DNA from: Flavobacteriales bacterium
GTDB taxonomy: Bacteria; Bacteroidota; Bacteroidia; Flavobacteriales_D; Sanyastnellaceae
Assembly (NCBI GenBank): GCA_002683345.1
Contig: NYSX01000015.1
Coordinates: forward strand, 1 to 46,716
Length of the DNA stretch: 46,716 nt
Reading direction: 5' to 3'
Positions within the stretch are counted from its first letter, which is position 1, and every line of letters starts with the position of its first letter. This document shows, piece by piece, positions 40,305 through 46,716 of this stretch. The position numbers and the translations under genes were made by a program. Under the pieces are notes generated by a model. It searched no databases and was not told the DNA's origin. It was given only the letters and a program-made list of their open reading frames with translations.

Positions 40305-42860
40305 TCAGCACGTCTCGCCATAGACGCTCAGGATTTCCAGGAAGTCGGACACCGTCACCTGGCCGTCGTCGTCCATGTCTGCAGTGCAGTCGACAATGCA
40401 GCCAAACTCGGACAAGGCCGCCAAAATGTCTGACACCCCCACGGCCAGGTCGCCGTCCAAATCACCTGGGCATTCACATGGCTCGCAGCTGCCGTCGTCA
40501 AACAGCGCCGTCGGTTCGTAGTTGCATGCCGTGACGTCGGTGCAACCGGGAATGCACGTCCCTTCGATGTTGTCGTCCAACCACGCCACGCGCTCCAAAA
40601 TCCAGTTGCGCAAAAAGGCCACTTCTTCCTCGTAGGTCTGGCCAATGAAGACGTTGGGCCAGACGTATTGGCCGAGTCGTGGCCAACGGGCGTGGTCCCG
40701 GACGCTAGGCTCGGCCAACACCGCAGACAGCGAATCGATGATGCCATTCAAGCTCTCGTCGCTCCACACGTCAGACCGGTAATCGTCCCACATGCATTTC
40801 GTCAACCCGCGATAAGCCGGGTCCTCTCGCAGTCGCTGCCACCAAAACGGATGGAGCACGTTGCATCCCGTGTTGGACTCAAAGCCCGAGGTGAAGTAAC
40901 TGTCGCACCCGTCGGAATTGCCGAAACCCAAGTTGTAATCCCACCAGGGGCCCATCACGATTTGGCCTCCATCCGAATCCTTCTCTTTGTAGAAGTAGGT
41001 GCTCAAGCGATAGGCGTCGACGTTCTTCGTGATTTCGTTGGCAAAATACATGTCGATGAACGACTCGGGCTCGATGTACGCCTTGTAGCCCAACACCGGA
41101 TCTGTGAAGTCGGGGCCCGCCAGGGCATGCTCGAATTGCGTGAAGTGGTCTTCGATGTACGCGAGTTGCAGGGGGTGCAAATCCTCGGCTTCCGGCTTGT
41201 GCATTTGGATGAATTGCTCGTCTCCCCCCAAGCGCGGGTACGGCGACACCCACCCCCCTTCAAAGTCTCCCTGGATGCGGTCCACCTTCATGATGTAGCC
41301 GCCGGTGAGCTCGTTGCCCACAGTGTCCGTCGGAAGCAACGTGGCAATGTCCACGCGGTCGTTGTCGCGCTTGATGTTTTCCATCAGCATGTACACGCCG
41401 CGGTAGTCGTCATTGATGTAGAGCTCGCAGTACCTCCGTCGGGTCGTGTAGCGCCCGATTTTGTCCCCCATCTCGTAAATGAGGGCGTTGCGCATCAGGG
41501 TTTTGTCTGAATACGGGCCGTGGAGAATCCAATCGTTCTCCGTCGGCATGCCCAACAGCGACACGTTGTTGTTCGCCCCGAGGGAATCCTGGGTTTCCAG
41601 CGCGTAGGACTGCTTGGGGAAAAACTGCGAGGACGAGCCGCGGATTTCGATGGTGATTTGGCCATTGTACTCGTAGGTCGTGTCGCTCAGTGAATTGAAC
41701 CCGCTTTCCAAGTTGGTGACCTTCATGTTGGCGACGATGCGCGGGTCGTCCAAAATCGGGCTGTCCGTGGTCACTTGCACCAACGGGAGGGTCGACTCGT
41801 TCATGTAAATGCAGGACCCGTCGTCCTCCGTGGCTGCATCCCAAAAGTTCAGCGCCGCCTCGTCCGTGCACCCCTGGTTGGCCGCACAGCTTCCGTCCGT
41901 GGTGCACTGGCTGAAGCAGGTGTTCACCTCGATGGAGGACGTGACGTTGACCAAGAGCCGGTCGTTCCAATTGAAGGGATCGGCACACTCCTGTCCCACG
42001 ATGTTTTCCTTGCAGCTCCAATCCTCGCACGCCCCATTGGTGAACGTGTAGTGCCCGGTGAAGCCATGAGGCACCTGCACGGTGATGGACCAGATGCCAT
42101 CTCCGTCGTCGTCAGCCATGGGATAATCCCCAGGAAACCCAAAGTTTCCGCCCCCCGCCAAAAACACGCCCTCCGGGGACACGGTTTCGTTGGCCATGTT
42201 CAAGTTGAACGTCACGAAATGCGAATCCGCTGCAGGGGCCTGAAACCACGCCGGCGGGGCGCCGAAGGTGTTGCCTGCGTCAGCCGCACCCAAAAACAGG
42301 AAGGGCCGCGCCGTGAAGTCTGAACTCGAGATGCTGTTGTTGTGAACCTCCACGGCCAACACATTTGTGCCCGACACCAACAGACCGGGGTTGACGTCCA
42401 TCAAATCGGGCGTTCCACCTGCATAGAGTACCGCTTCGTGCCACCCGTCCAAAATGGCATCCCAGGCGAGCACCTCACCAGGCTCCCCCGCATTGCCCCG
42501 GGCGATTTCAGTGCCGTTGAGGTAGGCCACAAAGCCGTCATCGTAGTCCACCGCCAGCAGGGCTGCCGGAAAGCTGCTGGCATCGTCGACCTGAAACACG
42601 TGGCGCATGTAGATGCTGTTTGAGGGCGGGATGACCGTGACATCGTCCCCGTCTCCGTAGCCAAATCCCGAAACCCCTTCACTCCATCCGGTGGCGGCGA
42701 AGTTGGTGAACATCCAATACGGCAGGGGCTGCGAGGTGGGGAGAAGGTAATCCCATGTGGATCCGTCTTGCACCACGGCTTCCCAGTGATCGACAGGGCC
42801 TTGCGCTGTCGCACCCCAGTGCAACAGAACCCCCACCAACATGACGAAATACTTCCTCAT
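40305..42860 (-). CDS. Secreted CotH-family protein with CBM-like module, GCTD motifs and dockerin-like C-terminus
   Basis: 851 residues. Signal peptide 1-20. An N-terminal jelly-roll-like domain spans about 22-195 (FQVDDASSFPAALLAVDYDDGFVAYLNGTEIARG). A CBM-like module at about 215-320 is related to those in the glucan-operon T9SS protein (MADDDGDGIWSITVQVPHGFTGHYTFTNG). A GCTD motif sits at 330-352. The CotH kinase-like domain spans about 395-740 (IEIRGSSSQFFPKQSYALET, DWILHGPYSDKTLMRNALIYEMG, VYMLMENIKRDNDRVDI, MGPWWDYNLGFGN). A second GCTD motif lies at 772-794, followed by two Ca-binding-like loops (GDLDGDLAVGVSDIL, DMDDDGQVTVSDFLEIL) forming a dockerin-like tail. There is no ordinary T9SS domain. 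CotH domains phosphorylate protein in Bacillus spores; the target here is unknown. Confidence 0.88.
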   Translation of the reverse strand: MRKYFVMLVGVLLHWGATAQGPVDHWEAVVQDGSTWDYLLPTSQPLPYWMFTNFAATGWSEGVSGFGYGDGDDVTVIPPSNSIYMRHVFQVDDASSFPAALLAVDYDDGFVAYLNGTEIARGNAGEPGEVLAWDAILDGWHEAVLYAGGTPDLMDVNPGLLVSGTNVLAVEVHNNSISSSDFTARPFLFLGAADAGNTFGAPPAWFQAPAADSHFVTFNLNMANETVSPEGVFLAGGGNFGFPGDYPMADDDGDGIWSITVQVPHGFTGHYTFTNGACEDWSCKENIVGQECADPFNWNDRLLVNVTSSIEVNTCFSQCTTDGSCAANQGCTDEAALNFWDAATEDDGSCIYMNESTLPLVQVTTDSPILDDPRIVANMKVTNLESGFNSLSDTTYEYNGQITIEIRGSSSQFFPKQSYALETQDSLGANNNVSLLGMPTENDWILHGPYSDKTLMRNALIYEMGDKIGRYTTRRRYCELYINDDYRGVYMLMENIKRDNDRVDIATLLPTDTVGNELTGGYIMKVDRIQGDFEGGWVSPYPRLGGDEQFIQMHKPEAEDLHPLQLAYIEDHFTQFEHALAGPDFTDPVLGYKAYIEPESFIDMYFANEITKNVDAYRLSTYFYKEKDSDGGQIVMGPWWDYNLGFGNSDGCDSYFTSGFESNTGCNVLHPFWWQRLREDPAYRGLTKCMWDDYRSDVWSDESLNGIIDSLSAVLAEPSVRDHARWPRLGQYVWPNVFIGQTYEEEVAFLRNWILERVAWLDDNIEGTCIPGCTDVTACNYEPTALFDDGSCEPCECPGDLDGDLAVGVSDILAALSEFGCIVDCTADMDDDGQVTVSDFLEILSVYGETC
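40314..40478 (-). other. Dockerin-like paired Ca-loop tail of the CotH protein
   Basis: Encodes about residues 795-849. Two 12-residue DxDxDG-type loops (GDLDGDLAVGVSD and DMDDDGQVTVSD), each followed by a short hydrophobic helix, are separated by a Cys pair (FGCIVDC) and the protein ends YGETC. The pattern is that of a type I dockerin/EF-hand pair. Confidence 0.6.
40479..40547 (-). repeat. GCTD-ACNY-DDGSC motif, second copy in the CotH protein
   Basis: Encodes residues 772-794 (GCTDVTACNYEPTALFDDGSC...). It directly precedes the dockerin-like tail. Confidence 0.7.
41805..41873 (-). repeat. GCTD-ALNF-DDGSC motif, first copy in the CotH protein
   Basis: Encodes residues 330-352 (GCTDEAALNFWDAATEDDGSC...). 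It links the CBM-like module to the CotH domain. Confidence 0.7.
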
Positions 42861-42970
42861 CCCTTAAAAATACGAAGAACGACGAAGCCTGAGGCATCGG
42901 CGTGCCCTTAGCGCGCCACCATCAACTTGAGACGCTCCAAGATTTGGCCTGTGGGGACGCGATGCAACAC

Positions 42971-45900
42971 TCAATTCACCACCCACCGCACAGGCGCAAC
43001 CCCAGGCGTCGCCAGCGTGTACACGCCGACCGGAAGGTCCGCCTCCCACGCCATCCGCGTGTGCGCGAACCGGCCCTGACGCACCACGCGACCATGGGCA
43101 TCGTGCACGAGGTACGAAGCCCCGAGAAGGGCGTCGGGAACCACCACCACACAAGCCCCTTGGTTGGGGTTGGGGAAGAGTTGGATTTGGGCTTGGTCGG
43201 ACACCTCTTCCGACGCGCTGATCGCATCCAAATTCACGTTGTCCACCCAAATGTGGTTGCCGTAGTCCCCCACGTTGGCAAACGCCAATTCGAGGCACGT
43301 CTCCGAGCCGTCGGTCCAAGCCGAGGGCAAGTCGAGCACGTGGTTGGCCCATTGGATTGTGCCGCCGGTGTCGTACCAAAACCACGTGTAGCACCCATCC
43401 ACCGCGAGGTCAGCACCATAGGCAGACCACAGCACCGTCCAATCGGACTCGTTGCCTGCACGGCCCCACACCTCCAACCCATCGACGTAGTCCGAATACA
43501 GTTGGTAGGCCACGTCAAACGAGAAGGTGCTGTGTCCCGTGGGATTGAAGGCCGGGGTCACCAACAAGTCGAAGGCCCCGTCGGTGTCGACCCAATAGTT
43601 GGGGAATTGGGCCACGCCGTTCGTCTCGTCCAGCAAGTCGTACGCGTGCTCCCATGCGTGTCCTTCGAATTCCATGCGCCAATGTTCAGGCGGGAACGTG
43701 GGACCGTTGAAATCCTCTTGGAAGCCTTCATCGGACACCACAGGTGCGTTCACCACCTCGATGAGCTCTTCCCACGTCCAGGTGTCGGTGGCGCCGTCCG
43801 CGTCTGTCACAGTCAAGCCGACGTCGTAGGTTCCTTCTTGGTCAAACGCCACCCACGCCTCTGGCCCTTCAATGGCCAGAACGGTGCCGCCTCCAAACGT
43901 CCATTCGTACGTCGCGCCGTCGCATCGCACCACCGACACCGCGCTGAAATGAATGGGGTCCTGTTGGCATGGACTTGCGAGGTTGACGTCCGTTCGGTCC
44001 GCCATGAATCCTGCAAGCACCTCAGACGGCGCGTAGAACTCCGCTTGGTGAACGCCGCGGGTGCCTGCCGCACGAATGTGCCCGCCGCAGTAGTCGGCCT
44101 GAAGGAAGGTGTTGACGTTGATCATGGGCAGGCCGTCGTTGTACAAGACCCAGTCGTCGAGGTCTGCGTCTCGGTAGTACACGGCATTGGTCGTGCCGAT
44201 GTAGACGCCGCCGTTGGACCCGCGTTGGTGGGCCAAACTCACCACGCGCTCCGACGCAATGGTGCCGTTGGTCCAGTTTTGCCACGTCTCTCCTGCGTCT
44301 TCCGAACGAAGGATTTTGTACCCGGTTTGGGTCCCGGTCAGCACACACCACAAACGGTCGGGGTCTGTGCCGTCGACGTCGAGGTACATCGGTTGGTTGT
44401 TGTTGCTGCCGTTCTCAGACATGTTGGGGGTAGCGATTTCCCACGTGGCCCCGCGGTCTGTGGACCTGTGAATGCGCCACAACGAGCCGTTCACTTGATG
44501 AGATACGTAGATGCGGTCACGGTCCCGAGGGCTGACTTTCACCGAAATGATCTTGTCTCCCTCAAAGTCGTGCACCAGCACCCAAGACGCCCCGCCGTCC
44601 TCCGAACGCCAGAGCTCTGAGCCCACAGGCGAGTACATGCAGTTGTGGCAAGCGGGGTCCCATTCGAGGTTCCCGTATTCCCCAAACCAGTACCCCGTGT
44701 TGGGGTTTTTGGAGCCGTCAAACGGCATGGCGTCGATGCGGTCAAAGCGGTCTGTGGTGTAGCGGAAAGCCCCTCCGTCGTGGTACCCCCGCGTGGCATC
44801 GCCCGGGTTCACAAAGCCACGGAAGTTGTCCCCGGCCAATTCGGCCAGCCACCCGCCCGCGGTGTCGCTTTCGGCGCCCCAGTGGTACAGGTCCCCGTTT
44901 CGGATCATGGTGCCGTTGTGGTAGGTCCCACCCACCATGACTTCGGGGCCGCGCCATCCGGCTTGCCAACCCCAAAAGTCCGTGCCGTGCAGCCCGTACA
45001 TCCGGGGCTCGATGTGGTCCCCTTGGTCCGCGGAATAAAACACACCCCCGTCCGACGCCACCCACAAATCCACGGTGCCATCCGCCCGCGTGAAGAACTT
45101 CACGTCGTGCACGTCGGCGTGCGTGTAACGGTCCGCGGTGAATTCTCCAGCCCAGGTGACCCAGTGCCCGTTCAGGCTCCAGTCCACGCCACCGCTCTCC
45201 GAGCGCCACACGCAAATGCCGGCCGCAAATTGACGGTCCGGATCGGTGGGACTGACATCCAAGGCGAGGTCGTAGTAGTACTGCCCGCCGTCGCCGGAGC
45301 CGTCCTCGCTCCACCCCAAGATGTTGGGGTTGACGCCGGCCTCCCACGGTCCGCCTGGACCGTCCCCGCAACACATGAATTCAAACGATTCGCCCGCGTC
45401 GAAACTTTGGTACATGCCGTACAACCCGCCGCCGTTGTCGGTCGCGCCCGCGGCCAGCACAACAATGCGGTCGGGGTCGGCCGGCGTCACCGCCAGCTCG
45501 CAGCGACGTTGCTCGTCGCCTGTGCCCACCGAAGGCCAGCCGGTCGTGCCCGACGCAAACGTCGCGCCGCCGTCGGTGGACCGCTTGAACACGGTGCTGT
45601 TCGCCAGCAATTGGACGGTGTAGCACGTGTCTGGACTGGTGGGGTGAAACGCCAATTCCATGTATTCCCCTCCAGCCACTTGCGTCATGGTGACGCCGCC
45701 ATCTTCGGTTCGGTGAAGGCCGTTGTCGGTGGCTGCAAACAGCACCGGTTCTTCGTCGCCCGTGACCGGCTTGAACACCAAGTCGCGGTACCACCGGTCC
45801 GTGGACTGGTAGGCCGCGCTCCCACAAAGTGCCCAGGAATCGCCTCCGTCTTCGGTGCGCCACAGTTGCCCCGAACCAGATCCCACCCACACGCGCTGGT

Positions 45901-46477
45901 CGTCTACAGGATGAATGGCGACGCTGTAGACACTTGTCAGGGGGAGGTCTCGCGTCATGAGCGTCCAATGGGCGCCGTGATCGACGCTCATCCACGCCCC
46001 CGCTGTGGCCGTCCCGCACCACACCACCTCGTGGTTGGACGGGGCTTGCTCCACCGTGTAGACGTGGCAGGCGCCGGGACTTTGGACTTGGAACTGCATG
46101 GCCACCTCCGGGTCAAAATGCCAAGGCCCCATTTCTTCCCACACCCCATTTTCGCGGGCGGTCGAAGCCCTCGATGCGCCCAACGCCTCTGCGTAAGCAC
46201 GAGACACCTCCGGCCGCGGCAACTCCACGTTGCGCAACCACCGCTTGTAGTATTGAGTGTCCCTGTTTTTTTCGAAAGGATGCGTGGCGTAATGCGATTC
46301 GTAGGCGCCCCGCACCTCGGCCACCGTCGCTTCTCCGCCGTACATCAATTGCACCCACACCGGGTCGTCGACGGAGGCTCTGTATGGGGTTTGGGGCACG
46401 TATTGGGCAAGGAAAGAGCCTAGGCCTCCGCAGATCAACAGCGCGGAAAAAAGTAGACGGGAAAACAATGGAATCAT
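42971..46477 (-). CDS. Secreted BNR/VPS10-type beta-propeller protein with PKD and T9SS domains
   Basis: 1168 residues. Signal peptide 1-24. After a helical stretch (about 30-115), a long run of sialidase-like Asp-box/BNR repeats forms one or two propellers (about 130-800): SVDHGAHWTLM, RTEDGGDSWALC, STDGGATFASG, RSEDGGASWVLV, STDRGATWEIA, SEDAGETWQNW. A PKD-like domain is at about 850-920 (ATYEWTFGGGTV, AFDQEGTYDVGLTVTDADG). A jelly-roll domain is at about 935-1080. The C-terminus (about 1095-1168) is a T9SS type A domain (IQLFPNPNQGACVVVV, GVYTLATPGVAPVRW). Asp-boxes are structural; no sialidase catalytic Arg triad or Tyr was identified, so no enzyme activity is claimed. A TAAATTTG box lies seven bases before the ATG. 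Confidence 0.88.
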   Translation of the reverse strand: MIPLFSRLLFSALLICGGLGSFLAQYVPQTPYRASVDDPVWVQLMYGGEATVAEVRGAYESHYATHPFEKNRDTQYYKRWLRNVELPRPEVSRAYAEALGASRASTARENGVWEEMGPWHFDPEVAMQFQVQSPGACHVYTVEQAPSNHEVVWCGTATAGAWMSVDHGAHWTLMTRDLPLTSVYSVAIHPVDDQRVWVGSGSGQLWRTEDGGDSWALCGSAAYQSTDRWYRDLVFKPVTGDEEPVLFAATDNGLHRTEDGGVTMTQVAGGEYMELAFHPTSPDTCYTVQLLANSTVFKRSTDGGATFASGTTGWPSVGTGDEQRRCELAVTPADPDRIVVLAAGATDNGGGLYGMYQSFDAGESFEFMCCGDGPGGPWEAGVNPNILGWSEDGSGDGGQYYYDLALDVSPTDPDRQFAAGICVWRSESGGVDWSLNGHWVTWAGEFTADRYTHADVHDVKFFTRADGTVDLWVASDGGVFYSADQGDHIEPRMYGLHGTDFWGWQAGWRGPEVMVGGTYHNGTMIRNGDLYHWGAESDTAGGWLAELAGDNFRGFVNPGDATRGYHDGGAFRYTTDRFDRIDAMPFDGSKNPNTGYWFGEYGNLEWDPACHNCMYSPVGSELWRSEDGGASWVLVHDFEGDKIISVKVSPRDRDRIYVSHQVNGSLWRIHRSTDRGATWEIATPNMSENGSNNNQPMYLDVDGTDPDRLWCVLTGTQTGYKILRSEDAGETWQNWTNGTIASERVVSLAHQRGSNGGVYIGTTNAVYYRDADLDDWVLYNDGLPMINVNTFLQADYCGGHIRAAGTRGVHQAEFYAPSEVLAGFMADRTDVNLASPCQQDPIHFSAVSVVRCDGATYEWTFGGGTVLAIEGPEAWVAFDQEGTYDVGLTVTDADGATDTWTWEELIEVVNAPVVSDEGFQEDFNGPTFPPEHWRMEFEGHAWEHAYDLLDETNGVAQFPNYWVDTDGAFDLLVTPAFNPTGHSTFSFDVAYQLYSDYVDGLEVWGRAGNESDWTVLWSAYGADLAVDGCYTWFWYDTGGTIQWANHVLDLPSAWTDGSETCLELAFANVGDYGNHIWVDNVNLDAISASEEVSDQAQIQLFPNPNQGACVVVVPDALLGASYLVHDAHGRVVRQGRFAHTRMAWEADLPVGVYTLATPGVAPVRWVVN

Positions 46478-46484
46478 GGCGTCC

Positions 46485-46492
46485 CAAATTTA
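46485..46492 (-). promoter_or_regulatory. -7 promoter box of the BNR protein gene
   Basis: CAAATTTA on plus is TAAATTTG on the coding strand, an exact TAnnTTTG match seven bases before the ATG at 46477. Confidence 0.6.
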
Positions 46493-46567
46493 ATGCGGGA
46501 TTCGACCCTAGAAAGAACTTGATGCCATGCCGAGGCGTTCTTTCATTGGCTCTTCTAACTCGCCCCG

Positions 46568-46716
46568 ATGAATCACAAACTGATTTCCAAAAAGAAACAG
46601 GTCTATCCGGTCCTCCCGGCGCTGCAAACTTACCTCGACCAGCATGGGCGCGCCATGGGCATTCCCGTGAGCTACAAGGACCTGCTGAGGTTTGAGGGGA
46701 GCGTGGCGATTTTGGA
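46568..46716 (+). CDS. Unidentified protein, N-terminal fragment (runs off the window)
   Basis: An ATG at 46568 opens a frame to the right edge, giving 49 residues: a basic start (MNHKLISKKKQVYPVLPALQ) followed by TYLDQHGRAMGIPVSYKDLL. No signal peptide is evident, so it is probably cytosolic. It diverges from the BNR protein gene (90 bases between starts). The fragment is too short to assign a family. An alternative is that it is not a gene, but frame and composition look coding. Confidence 0.6.
   Translation, partial: MNHKLISKKKQVYPVLPALQTYLDQHGRAMGIPVSYKDLLRFEGSVAIL

Noticed and set aside
42902-46423. Two long open frames (572 and 592 residues) on plus opposite the BNR protein
   Set aside because: They are antisense to a protein with clear domains, have His/Val/Arg-rich composition typical of reverse-complement reading in GC-rich DNA, and no recognisable motif.
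1-46716. CRISPR array, tRNA, rRNA, insertion sequence or prophage
   Set aside because: No regularly spaced direct repeats, cloverleaf-type sequence, transposase, integrase or phage structural protein was found on either strand by reading.

Overview
The window is a gene-dense stretch of a Bacteroidota chromosome, most likely from a marine Flavobacteriales lineage with a fairly GC-rich genome. The evidence is direct: a SusC/SusD pair, two further TonB-dependent receptors, seven proteins ending in a type A Por-secretion (T9SS) sorting domain, one giant protein ending in a type B (gliding/CHU_C-like) domain, and promoters of the TAnnTTTG type with no Shine-Dalgarno sites. No rRNA, tRNA, CRISPR array, insertion sequence or phage gene was seen, and no gene-free stretch exceeds about 300 bases.

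Region 1 (1-2264, minus strand): a lamin-tail-domain T9SS protein followed by a TonB-dependent receptor that runs off the left edge. Region 2 (2364-8936, plus): a 2190-residue surface adhesin-like protein. Region 3 (8952-20392, minus): one tightly packed operon that reads as a beta-1,3-glucan (laminarin-type) utilisation locus: GH3 glucosidase, T9SS protein with two glycan-binding-like modules, SusC, SusD, PKD lipoprotein, GH16 endo-glucanase, then an orphan Hpt phosphotransfer protein and a YjbR/MmcQ protein. Most junctions overlap by 1-4 bases, which suggests translational coupling. The inferred flow is: GH16 cuts glucan at the surface, PKD/SusD/CBM-like proteins hold it, SusC imports oligosaccharides, and GH3 trims them to glucose.

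Region 4 (20581-28088): mixed housekeeping and envelope genes: patatin-like phospholipase, PagL-type lipid A deacylase, CysQ, a secreted intradiol dioxygenase-like protein, a small membrane protein, isoaspartyl peptidase/asparaginase, DUF423 protein, bestrophin-type channel, a decayed SulP transporter and an ABM-fold protein. Region 5 (28177-34828): di-haem cytochrome c peroxidase, secreted PQQ-type sugar dehydrogenase, small lipoprotein, SPFH/NfeD membrane pair, secreted redoxin and a DASS anion transporter. Region 6 (34870-46716): PhzF isomerase, a 58-residue membrane protein, a TonB receptor preceded by what looks like a tandem DtxR/MntR-type operator, a 53-residue basic protein, an Omp28-like protein that has lost both motif cysteines, a CIA30 protein, a CotH protein with a dockerin-like tail, a BNR/PKD T9SS protein and the start of an unidentified gene.

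The most noteworthy observations are the paired operator before the receptor at 38055, the SulP gene collapsed by two internal deletions, a TAnnTTTG box placed only 4-7 bases before many start codons (near-leaderless transcription), the Omp28 homologue without its CxxC, and a short GCTD...ACNY...DDGSC motif shared by several secreted proteins.
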